This document shows, one piece after another, positions 1 through 5,760 of a stretch of 12,794 nt of DNA. This DNA is from Roseiarcus sp035656495. GTDB lineage: Bacteria; Pseudomonadota; Alphaproteobacteria; Rhizobiales; Beijerinckiaceae. The stretch's first letter is position 1; the number at the start of each line of letters is the position of its first letter. Both the position numbers and the translations under genes were made by a program. The notes below the pieces were generated by a model. The model was not told where the DNA came from, did not search any database, and was given only the letters and a program-made list of their open reading frames with translations. The DNA is taken from positions 1 through 12,794 of the forward strand of contig DASRSL010000083.1 of the NCBI GenBank assembly GCA_035656495.1, written 5' to 3'.

Positions 1-16
1 GCCCGTTGAGCTTGGA

Positions 17-32
17 GCCGCCTAAAGGCGGC
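17..32. repeat. Perfect hairpin just beyond the IS200-type tnpA stop
   Basis: GCCGCC-TAAA-GGCGGC forms a 6-bp perfect stem with a 4-base loop, ending five bases from the tnpA stop codon. IS200/IS605 elements carry subterminal hairpins that TnpA recognises as single strands, so this is probably the right-end hairpin of the element, or a terminator for tnpA. The element's end itself may lie outside the window. Confidence 0.5.
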
Positions 33-36
33 GTTG

Positions 37-234
37 TCAGCGCCAGAGGTTCAACTGTTCGAGCCTCTGATCCTCCTTCTCTTGATTGCGGATGTAAGTC
101 CGGATGGCGTCCTCGTCCCTGCCGACCGTGTTCACGAAGAATCCTGGCGCCCAGAAGTGCTGCCCCACGAAGTTGCGCTTGCGCTCTCCATAAACCCGGG
201 CCAGATGGATCGCGCTCTTCCCCTTGATGTACCC
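37..234 (-). pseudogene. IS200/IS605-family transposase TnpA, C-terminal fragment
   Basis: The minus strand encodes the last 65 or so residues of an IS200-type single-strand transposase (Y1 HUH enzyme). The frame begins with GYIKGKSAIHLAR, passes through RKRNFVGQHFWAPGFFVNTVGRD and IRTYIRNQEKED, and ends EQLNLWR at a TGA (37-39). In this family the tyrosine of the YIRNQ segment is the nucleophile, so it is retained, while the N-terminal half with the HUH metal site is missing. The frame stops abruptly at about 234, where transposase sequence of a different family on the opposite strand begins. The fragment therefore cannot transpose by itself. Recognition rests on strong recall of the family's C-terminal motif string; no search was run. 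Confidence 0.85.
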
Positions 235-835
235 GCAAGATCGGACTCGACCGGCTCATCGGGCCCGCCGGCAACCGCTGCCGGGATCTCGTCCTGGCGC
301 TCATCGTCAGCCGGGTGCTTGATCCGAGCTCGAAGCTCGCCACGGCGCGCGCGCTCTCGCCCGACACCGCAGCCTCCAGTCTCGGCGCCGAAGTCGCCCC
401 GGGCCGGTCGACGAGGAGGAACTCTATCGCGCCCTCGACTGGCTGGCGGTGCGCCAGCCCGCCATTGAGACGGCGCTCTCCCGCCGCCATCTCGCCGGCG
501 GCACGCTGGTGCTCTATGACGTCACCTCCAGCTCCATGGAGGGCCGCTGCTGCCCGTTGGCCCAGTTCGGCTACAACCGCGACGGCAAGAAGGGCAAGCT
601 GCAGATCGTCTACGGTCTGCTCTGCGCGCCCGACGGTTGCCCGATCGCCGTCGAGGTCTTCGAGGGCGCGACCGGCGATCCCGCCACGCTCGCCAGCCAG
701 ATCGCCAAGCTCAAGCAGCGCTTCGGCCTCGACCATGTCGTCCTGGTCGGGGACAGGGGGATGATCACCGAAGCCCGCATCGCCGAGGATATCAAGCCGG
801 CGGGGCTCGACTGGATCACGGCGCTGCGCGCCCCT
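235..835 (+). pseudogene. IS1634-type (IS4 superfamily) DDE transposase, internal fragment with frameshift
   Basis: The plus strand reads KIGLDRLIGPAGNRCRDLV, LALIVSRVLDPSSKLATARA and SSLGAE in one frame up to about 395. After a one-base shift at about 395-410 it continues VDEEELYRALDWLAVRQPAI, GGTLVLYDVTSS, GYNRDGKKGKLQIVYGLLC, HVVLVGDRGMITEARIAED and GLDWITALRAP. This is the conserved core of IS1634-family transposases. The Asp in LYDV and the Asp in VGDRGM fit the first two catalytic acidic residues of the DDE triad. The N-terminal region and everything after LRAP, including the final Glu, are absent, so about 200 of a usual 500 to 600 residues remain. It joins the IS200 fragment directly on the left and a hypothetical gene on the right. 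Confidence 0.85.
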
Positions 836-1148
836 CCCTATCTGGAAACAATCGTGCGCTGGCATTGTCTACTAAGACATAGGCGCGCAGTTGCCGTTCA
901 TCCGTTTGCTTAGCAAGTTCGACCGATTTCCCGGCAACGTCCGCCGACTCTTTGGCGGCCTCAGCGGCTTCTTTGGCATCCCTCAAGCCTTCGCGCGTGA
1001 ACGTGAGTTGCGGGGACATAAGGCGGAGCTGCCACAGGAAGAGTCCCGCTTGTCCCAATCCAACGACCACAAGCCAGAGAGTGAAAAACCCGGCCGCATC
1101 ATGAATGAGCCAGTCCCGCAGGATGCCATCGGCGTAGTGATTGCTGGC
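816..1148 (-). pseudogene. Membrane-anchored coiled-coil hypothetical protein, truncated at its C-terminus
   Basis: The minus strand encodes DWLIHDAAGFFTLWLVVVGL, then GQAGLFLWQLRLM, then GLRDAKEAAEAAKESADVA, VELAKQTDERQLRAYVLVDNA. The order is one hydrophobic membrane segment, an alanine/lysine/glutamate-rich coiled coil, and the RAYV(L/F)VD motif that opens the extracytoplasmic part in a common family of uncharacterised proteobacterial proteins. Coding sense is lost after VDNA, at about 840-850, where the IS1634 fragment meets it. The upstream end is also doubtful: the frame is open only to a stop at 1149-1151, with no ATG (GTG at 1070 lies inside the membrane segment). It is probably a two-ended remnant. 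The function of the family is unknown to me. Confidence 0.6.
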
Positions 1149-1409
1149 TTATGGTTTTTGTGTGCGGTATAGGACTTGGGCGCTTGGTTACTGGTCCCTT
1201 GCCAAGCCAAAAAGCGCTTGGAAGATGAATAGTTCTCCCAGTGCCAATGCACAAAAAACACCAAGTATTCGCTGCTATATCGCACCTTGATCGCTTCTCG
1301 AAGGCGTCAACATTGTTTTGATTGTTATATCAGAAACCAAAATTCACCGATCTATAGACGAAGATATTTTATGGCGATGATGCCGCCGCGGCCCAAGCCG
1401 TCGTCATCG
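1149..1409. other. Non-coding stretch, comparatively AT-rich
   Basis: I see no convincing gene here. The part from about 1290 to 1375 is poorer in G and C than its surroundings and could hold old regulatory DNA of lost genes, but no promoter pair or RNA can be supported. Confidence 0.4.
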
Positions 1410-1769
1410 TCAATGAAGACGGCGATCGCCCGGCGTGAGGATCTCCGGCCCTCGGCCCTGGCTAAACTCGACGCCGACGCCCTCGAGCGCGCGCCGGAGG
1501 GCGTCCGTATGTTCACGTAGCCAGACGCCGCCGGCGGCGCTCGATTCCATGCGCCTCAGCGTCGCGACGGAAATCCTCGCCGCAGCAGCGAGCTCGGCCT
1601 GGCTGAGCAGAAGAGCTGGCCTCTTGGAACGCCGGAAGACGCTAGGGCTTTCTCGGCGGGAGAGTCCGGCGCAGGACGTCCGCTGTAGAGCCCGGCTCCG
1701 GAAGCTCCGCCGAACGTCGTTCCATGCGTTCGAGCGCCCGGGCGATGAAGCCGAGCTGCGCCGCGGCAT
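1410..1769 (-). CDS. Small XRE-type HTH protein, start unresolved (possibly 5'-damaged)
   Basis: The convincing part of this frame runs from about 1615 to the TGA at 1410-1412: LSQAELAAAARISVATLRRM, a helix-turn-helix, then EHTDALRRALEGVGVEFSQG, the tail typical of very small single-domain XRE/Cro-like regulators (ALxxALExxGVEF). The frame's only ATG is at 1769, which would overlap the preceding gene by about 130 bases and has no visible ribosome binding site. The residues before the HTH (RRSKRPALLLS) resemble a corrupted form of the usual RAARALLGLS. Either translation starts at a rare codon near 1640 or the 5' end is mutated. The gene lies last in a three-gene minus-strand group. It would be expected to bind DNA as a dimer; the target is unknown. 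Confidence 0.5.
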   Translation of the reverse strand: MPRRSSASSPGRSNAWNDVRRSFRSRALQRTSCAGLSRRESPSVFRRSKRPALLLSQAELAAAARISVATLRRMESSAAGGVWLREHTDALRRALEGVGVEFSQGRGPEILTPGDRRLH

Positions 1770-1866
1770 ATTCCGCCGCCGCGGCGATTCGCTCCTCCGC
1801 GCTGGCGCCGGCGAGAGGTTGAAATGGGCCGCGAAGCGGCGGCTTCTGCTTCGGTTCGACCGTCAT
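1642..1866 (-). CDS. Hypothetical small protein (74 aa) in HTH operon
   Basis: ATG at 1866 is preceded by AGGAGG seven bases upstream, one of the best ribosome binding sites in the window, and that site overlaps the stop codon (1877-1879) of the upstream HTH gene, so the two are probably translationally coupled. The product starts MTVEPKQKPPLRGPFQPLAG and has a central alanine-rich helix (ASAEERIAAAAEYAAAQLGF) followed by ALERMERRSAEL. It is short and charged, with no membrane segment, signal peptide or recognised domain. A role as a partner or modulator of the flanking HTH proteins is only guessed from position. Confidence 0.55.
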   Translation of the reverse strand: MTVEPKQKPPLRGPFQPLAGASAEERIAAAAEYAAAQLGFIARALERMERRSAELPEPGSTADVLRRTLPPRKP

Positions 1867-1876
1867 CGCTTTCCTC

Positions 1877-2155
1877 CTAGTTGCGGTTGTCGAGCGTCTG
1901 GACTTTCCGAGGAACTTCGCAGCCTCGCGCCTGCCGGCCGTCATCGTCAAAGGCGACGCGCGCCGCCTCGAGCACGGTCCGAATTTTCGTGATCGCCTCG
2001 GGCGAGACTGTCGCGTTGCGTTCGCTCTCGGCCCGCTTCACGGTCGGAAAGGATGGGCCTGCATCCTCGGCGACATCGGCTTGCGAGAGCCTCGCCAAGT
2101 GTCGGGCTGCCCGGATTTGCGCCGGCGAGATCAAGTGCATTGACGACGGCTGCAT
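1877..2155 (-). CDS. XRE-family HTH DNA-binding protein (92 aa)
   Basis: The product is a single-domain regulator. Residues 8-30 (LISPAQIRAARHLARLSQADV) and the following AEDAGPSFPTVKRAESERNA make the five-helix XRE/Cro fold with the recognition helix around SFPTVKRAE. Residues 50-72 (VSPEAITKIRTVLEAARVAF) are the typical closing helix of this small alphaproteobacterial group. ATG at 2155 has GGAAG six bases upstream; an internal ATG at residue 6 is the alternative start. It heads a compact minus-strand group with a small unknown gene and a second HTH frame. Neither a toxin nor a phage repressor partner is visible nearby, so it may be a solitary or orphaned regulator. Family assignment is firm; target and signal are unknown. 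Confidence 0.8.
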   Translation of the reverse strand: MQPSSMHLISPAQIRAARHLARLSQADVAEDAGPSFPTVKRAESERNATVSPEAITKIRTVLEAARVAFDDDGRQARGCEVPRKVQTLDNRN

Positions 2156-2282
2156 TTTTGCTTCCGACGGCGCCCGGCACGGCGCGGGCGCCGCGGGAGG
2201 CTATCACCATTGCGAGGCGGGCGCCTTCACCCACCCGCGTTCCATGTCGATGTTTCGCCTCGGCAAGCGCCGCGCCGTCCGC

Positions 2283-2303
2283 GTGCTCGACGGAGTCGAG
2301 CAC
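2283..2303. repeat. Perfect 9-bp inverted repeat with 3-base loop
   Basis: GTGCTCGAC-GGA-GTCGAGCAC lies between the HTH gene group and the tRNA-Pro gene, with its nearer edge about 83 bases beyond the tRNA 3' end. There is no T-run on either side, so an intrinsic terminator is not supported. It could be a dyad operator for the adjacent HTH protein, whose start lies 128 bases downstream on the minus strand, or an RNA hairpin. Confidence 0.4.
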
Positions 2304-2386
2304 AATGGCTTTCCGTCGCAGAACGCCCTCTGAACGCATTCTCTGAATCCTCTCTTCTCGCCGCTCAAAGAAATCAGCAAGTTGAA

Positions 2387-2463
2387 TGGTCGGGGCAGCC
2401 GGATTCGAACCGGCGACCTGAAGTACCCAAAACTTCCGCGCTACCGGGCTGCGCTATGCCCCG
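2387..2463 (-). tRNA. tRNA-Pro (anticodon UGG)
   Basis: Read on the minus strand, the acceptor stem CGGGGCA pairs fully with TGCCCCG, and the gene encodes discriminator A plus CCA (2387-2390). The D arm is GCGC-AGCCCGGTA-GCGC, the anticodon stem GAAGT/ACTTC encloses loop TTTGGGT with anticodon TGG at plus positions 2427-2429, and the T arm is GCCGG-TTCGAAT-CCGGC. All stems are perfect, so the gene looks functional. The UGG anticodon serves CCA and, through wobble, other proline codons. Its 3' end faces the IS-rich region 1-2386, the usual polarity for integration at a tRNA gene, although I did not find a second copy of the tRNA 3' end in this window. Confidence 0.97.
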
Positions 2464-2800
2464 AGTTTCGGCCTGTGGCTACCATGCGCGCAAAGCGCGA
2501 ACAAGGGCGCCCGTGACGGGTCTGGAGATCCACTTTACGGCACCGATATTGATCCACCCATTCAACTTCAATGGATTACAACAAATATATAATATTAGAG
2601 ATTAAGATTATCCCCTTAGTAATCCCAAAATGGGCCTCGAAAGAACAGTTTTTGGCGCCCATCCCATTGGAAGGATTGATTTTAGGGCTGATTCTTGGCC
2701 AAACCCGTCCATCTCGGTCGGCCAGGCCTCCCTGGCCGACCGGCCCCAATTTTCTCTTCGTCTCCTCCAGGGAGCTCGACCCCCGCAGCCGACTTGCCCC
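2464..2800. other. Gene-free stretch between tRNA-Pro and aspS with an AT-rich core
   Basis: About 340 bases hold no credible gene. The portion 2565-2665 is strikingly AT-rich compared with the rest of the window and lies upstream of the tRNA in its reading direction, so it may include the tRNA promoter; TTGAAG at 2567-2572 (minus) could be a -35 box, but its partner is weak. An 11-base sequence at 2558-2568 is the exact reverse complement of 2379-2389, so the tRNA is flanked by a short inverted repeat. Confidence 0.4.
2716..2741. terminator. Strong 11-bp hairpin downstream of aspS
   Basis: GGTCGGCCAGG-CCTC-CCTGGCCGACC is a perfect 11-bp GC-rich stem with a 4-base loop, 60 bases past the aspS stop in aspS direction. 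No U-run follows it on the minus strand; on the plus strand it is followed by CAATTTTCTC. It is probably an mRNA 3'-end or pausing structure for aspS rather than a textbook intrinsic terminator. Confidence 0.45.
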
Positions 2801-4789
2801 TCACTTCTCCGGCAGGTTGAGCCGGATGTGGAGCTCGCGCAATTGCCGCGCCGTCACCGGCGCCGGCGCGCCCATCATCAGGTCCTCGGCGCGCTGGTTC
2901 ATCGGGAAGAGCACGACCTCGCGCAGGTTCTCTTCGCCCGCGAGCAGCATGACGATGCGGTCGATCCCCGGCGCGATGCCGCCGTGCGGCGGAGCGCCGC
3001 ACTGGAAGGCGCGGTACATGCCGCCGAACTTCTCGATGAGCACCTCCTCGCCGTAGCCGGCGATCTCGAAGGCCTTCACCATGACGTCGGGGCGGTGGTT
3101 GCGGATCGCCCCGCTCGACAGTTCGACGCCGTTGCAGACGATGTCGTACTGGAAGGCCTTGATGGTCAGCGGATCCTGGCTGTCGAGCGCTTCGAGCCCG
3201 CCCTGCGGCATCGAGAAAGGATTGTGGGAGAAGTCGATCTTCTTCTCCTCCTCGTTCCACTCGTACATCGGGAAGTCGACGACCCAGCAGAATTCGAACC
3301 GACCTTCATCGATCAGTTTTAGATCCTGTCCGACCTTGGCGCGTGCCTGTCCTGCAAACTTGGCAAATTTCTTCGGATCGCCGGCGACGAAGAAAGCTGC
3401 GTCGCCGGCGGTGAGGTGGAGCTGTTGGCGAATCGCTTCAACGCGCTGTGGGCCGATATTGGTTGCGATTGGTCCGGCGGCCTCAAAATATCGTGCAAAC
3501 CAAAAGGCTGCGTCGGACGTCATTCCTTTTCTTTGCAAATTCCTAACAAAGAAAAGGATGGACTTCCCGTCAATATCGTAGAGTTCAGAGCCAAGCACTG
3601 CGAAATCCTGTCGGTGGGACACCGACTTCGCCTCTTGAGTAATGTCGGCAGGCAGATTTTTGGTCAGTTTAACGTGCTCTTCGTCCGCCTTCAGGCCTTG
3701 CTTCGGCCGCCAAAATATGTAGCCGAGGCCCGGCTGGCCCTCGCTCTGCGCCCAGGAGTTCATCCGGTCGGCGAAGGTGCGCTGGCCGCCGCCGGGCGCC
3801 GGGATCGCCCAGACTTCGGTCTCGGGCGTTTCGAGCATGCGCGCGAATACTTTGAAGCCCGACCCGCGAAAGTGTTCCGAGACGTGCTGCATGACGATGG
3901 GGTTGCGGAGGTCGGGCTTGTCCGAGCCGTACTTCCGGATGGCGTCGGCATAGGTGATGTGGGGGAACTTTTGCGTCACCGGCCGACCCTCGCCGAATTC
4001 CTCGAACACGCCGCGCAGGACCGGCTCGACAGCCGCGAACACGTCCTCCTGGGTGACGAAGCTCATTTCGATGTCGAGCTGGTAGAATTCGCCGGGAGAG
4101 CGATCGGCGCGCGCATCCTCGTCGCGGAAGCAGGGCGCGATCTGGAAATAGCGGTCGAACCCCGCCACCATGACGAGTTGCTTGAACTGCTGTGGGGCCT
4201 GCGGCAGCGCATAGAATTTGCCCGGATGCAGGCGCGACGGGACGAGAAAGTCGCGCGCGCCCTCGGGGCTCGAGGCGGTCAGGATCGGCGTTTGGAACTC
4301 GAAGAACCCTTCCGCCTTCATGCGCGCACGCAGCGAATCGATGATCCGCCCGCGCAGCATGATGTTCTGGTGCAGCTTTTCGCGGCGAAGGTCGAGAAAG
4401 CGGTATTTGAGCCGCGTGTCTTCCGGATACGGCTGGTCGCCGAAGACCGGCATCGGCAGGTCGCCGGCCGGGCCCAAAACCTCGATCTCGCGCACATAGA
4501 CCTCAACGAGGCCGGTCGCCATCTCGGGGTTTTCGGTGCCGGACGGTCGCTTGCGCACCTCCCCGTCGACCCGGACGACGAATTCCGAGCGCAGCTTCTC
4601 GGCCTGCCGGAACGCCGGCGAGTCCGGGTCGACCACGCATTGGGTGATCCCGTAATGATCGCGCAGGTCGATGAACAGGAGGCCGCCGTGGTCGCGTATG
4701 CGGTGGCACCAGCCGGACAGGCGGACGGCTTCGCCGACCAGGGTTGGCCCAAGCGCCCCGCAGGTGTGCGTCCGGTAGCGATGAATCAT
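2801..4789 (-). CDS. aspS: Aspartyl-tRNA synthetase, probably non-discriminating, with an internal insertion
   Basis: This class IIb synthetase charges tRNA-Asp with aspartate in the cytosol. In order: the N-terminal OB-fold anticodon-binding domain (about 1-105, SGWCHRIRDHGGLLFIDLRD), the catalytic core with RFLDLRR, the flipping-loop QAPQQFKQL (197-205), motif 2 FRDEDARADR (221-230) and motif 3 GIDRIVMLLAG (608-618), interrupted by the bacterial GAD domain (about 437-500). His34 in RDHGG and Gly93 in NPEMATG match the residues known in non-discriminating bacterial AspRS, which also makes Asp-tRNA-Asn for GatCAB. The length of 662 exceeds the family's usual 590-600 because about 75 residues (362-436) sit between IFWR and AAGPIATN; see the separate entry. 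The ATG at 4789 begins the standard MIHRYRTHTCG. It is divergent from the crotonase gene. Confidence 0.97.
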   Translation of the reverse strand: MIHRYRTHTCGALGPTLVGEAVRLSGWCHRIRDHGGLLFIDLRDHYGITQCVVDPDSPAFRQAEKLRSEFVVRVDGEVRKRPSGTENPEMATGLVEVYVREIEVLGPAGDLPMPVFGDQPYPEDTRLKYRFLDLRREKLHQNIMLRGRIIDSLRARMKAEGFFEFQTPILTASSPEGARDFLVPSRLHPGKFYALPQAPQQFKQLVMVAGFDRYFQIAPCFRDEDARADRSPGEFYQLDIEMSFVTQEDVFAAVEPVLRGVFEEFGEGRPVTQKFPHITYADAIRKYGSDKPDLRNPIVMQHVSEHFRGSGFKVFARMLETPETEVWAIPAPGGGQRTFADRMNSWAQSEGQPGLGYIFWRPKQGLKADEEHVKLTKNLPADITQEAKSVSHRQDFAVLGSELYDIDGKSILFFVRNLQRKGMTSDAAFWFARYFEAAGPIATNIGPQRVEAIRQQLHLTAGDAAFFVAGDPKKFAKFAGQARAKVGQDLKLIDEGRFEFCWVVDFPMYEWNEEEKKIDFSHNPFSMPQGGLEALDSQDPLTIKAFQYDIVCNGVELSSGAIRNHRPDVMVKAFEIAGYGEEVLIEKFGGMYRAFQCGAPPHGGIAPGIDRIVMLLAGEENLREVVLFPMNQRAEDLMMGAPAPVTARQLRELHIRLNLPEK
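3482..3706 (-). other. In-frame low-GC insertion within aspS (residues about 362-436)
   Basis: The segment is inferred by comparing the protein with remembered alphaproteobacterial AspRS, where IFWR is followed within about ten residues by GPxAxNIG. Here roughly 75 residues intervene, starting PKQGLKADEEHVKLTKNL, continuing SVSHRQDFAVLGSELYDIDG and ending DAAFWFARYFE. The reading frame is open throughout. By hand count the stretch 3481-3720 is about 49% G+C, whereas most neighbouring aspS blocks are about 65-75% (3301-3480 is intermediate, about 59%). It contains a 12-bp inverted repeat and has CAAAATAT at both edges. It may be an old mobile or palindromic element kept in frame, or a lineage-specific domain. 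Confidence 0.6.
3524..3558. repeat. Perfect 12-bp inverted repeat inside the aspS insertion
   Basis: TCCTTTTCTTTG (3524-3535) and CAAAGAAAAGGA (3547-3558) are exact reverse complements separated by 11 bases. The pair is purine/pyrimidine-biased and lies inside coding sequence, in the ILFFVRNLQRKGM part of the protein. Hairpins of this sort are typical of palindromic elements or of transcript structures. Confidence 0.7.
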
Positions 4790-4950
4790 TGTCCGCCTTT
4801 TTAACCTTCAGGTTGAGCGAGAGGCGCCCTGCCTAATGGAAAACGCTGCGAGGGGGAAGGCGCGAAAGCCCCCGGCTCGCCTTTGCCGTCGACGCGGAGC
4901 GTCAGCCGACTTATCTTTTCGGTCAGCCCTTTTGCAAAGCGAGCTCGCCC
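4790..4950. promoter_or_regulatory. Divergent control region between aspS and the crotonase gene
   Basis: The two genes start 161 bases apart on opposite strands, so both promoters must lie here or inside the coding regions. No clear sigma-70 pair stands out. The aspS start has a purine-rich AAAAAGGCGG close upstream; the crotonase start has no good Shine-Dalgarno sequence. Confidence 0.4.
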
Positions 4951-5760
4951 ATGACCGCCTCCCCTGACGCCGTCACCTCCCTCCTCCGCCGCCAGCACGA
5001 TCCCGGCGTCGTCACGCTGACGTTGGCCGCGCCGCAAAACCGCAACGCCCTCAGTCTTGCGATGATCGACACGCTGATCGTCGCCTTCGCCGACCTCGCC
5101 AAGGACGACAAGGCGCGGGCCGTGGTGCTCGCCGGCGAGGGGCCGGCGCTGAGCGCGGGTCACGACCTGAGAGAGATTGAGGCTCACCGCAACGACCTCG
5201 ACCGCGGGCGCGCCTTCAACGAGCAGATCATGACGCGTTGCGCCACCCTCATGCAGGCGATCGTCGCGCTGCCGAAACCGGTGATCGCGGCGGTCGAGGG
5301 CGTCGCCACGGCGGCAGGATGCCAGCTCGTCGCGGCCTGCGACCTCGCGATCGCCGGCGAGGACGCACGCTTCGCGCTCCCGGGAGTCAACATCGGCCTC
5401 TTCTGCTCCTCGCCGCTGGTCGCGGTCGGCCGAAGCGTGTCGCGCAAGCACGCCTTGGAGATGGCGCTCACCGGCAAGCTCTACGGCGCCGCCGAAGCGG
5501 AGCGGTTCGGGCTTGTCAGCCGCCTCGTTCCCGCAGGCCGGGCGCTGGCGGAGGCGCAGACTCTGGCGGGAGAGATGGCCCTCCGCTCGGGGCCGACGCT
5601 CGCCATCGGCAAGCGCGCCTTCTACGAGCAGATCGAGCAGCCGCTCGACGTCGCCTACGCCCTCGCCGCCAAGGCGATGGTCGACAATCTGGCCGAGCCG
5701 GACTCCGTCGAGGGAATCCGCGCCTTTCTCGAGAAACGCCAGCCGCGTTGGGGCGCTTGA
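4951..5760 (+). CDS. Enoyl-CoA hydratase/isomerase (crotonase-fold) family protein, ECHDC3-like
   Basis: This 269-residue crotonase-superfamily protein would bind an acyl-CoA. Landmarks are NRNALSLAMIDTL (about 30-42), LSAGHDLREI (67-76, first oxyanion-hole strand), KPVIAAVEGVATAAGCQLVA (109-128, second oxyanion-hole segment) and FALPGVNIGLFCSSPLVAVG (141-160). The AGHDL and GLFCSSP wording resembles the ECHDC3 subgroup. In classical hydratases two glutamates activate water; the aligned positions here are Gln125 (AGCQL instead of GCEL) and Gly145 (LPGVNIG instead of PE). It is therefore unlikely to be an ordinary enoyl-CoA hydratase. ATG at 4951 is the first in frame. The gene stands alone, divergent from aspS and convergent with the cyclodeaminase gene. 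The substrate is unknown. Confidence 0.92.
   Translation: MTASPDAVTSLLRRQHDPGVVTLTLAAPQNRNALSLAMIDTLIVAFADLAKDDKARAVVLAGEGPALSAGHDLREIEAHRNDLDRGRAFNEQIMTRCATLMQAIVALPKPVIAAVEGVATAAGCQLVAACDLAIAGEDARFALPGVNIGLFCSSPLVAVGRSVSRKHALEMALTGKLYGAAEAERFGLVSRLVPAGRALAEAQTLAGEMALRSGPTLAIGKRAFYEQIEQPLDVAYALAAKAMVDNLAEPDSVEGIRAFLEKRQPRWGA

Noticed and set aside
1947..2339. Minus-strand open frame overlapping the first HTH gene
   Set aside because: Most of it is out of frame with a solid HTH gene; the free part (2156-2339) has no recognisable motif or ribosome binding site.
3416..4804. Long open plus-strand frame (462 codons) opposite aspS
   Set aside because: It is antisense to the well-supported aspS gene; its protein is arginine/alanine-rich low-complexity text with no motif, as expected for a shadow frame in GC-rich DNA.
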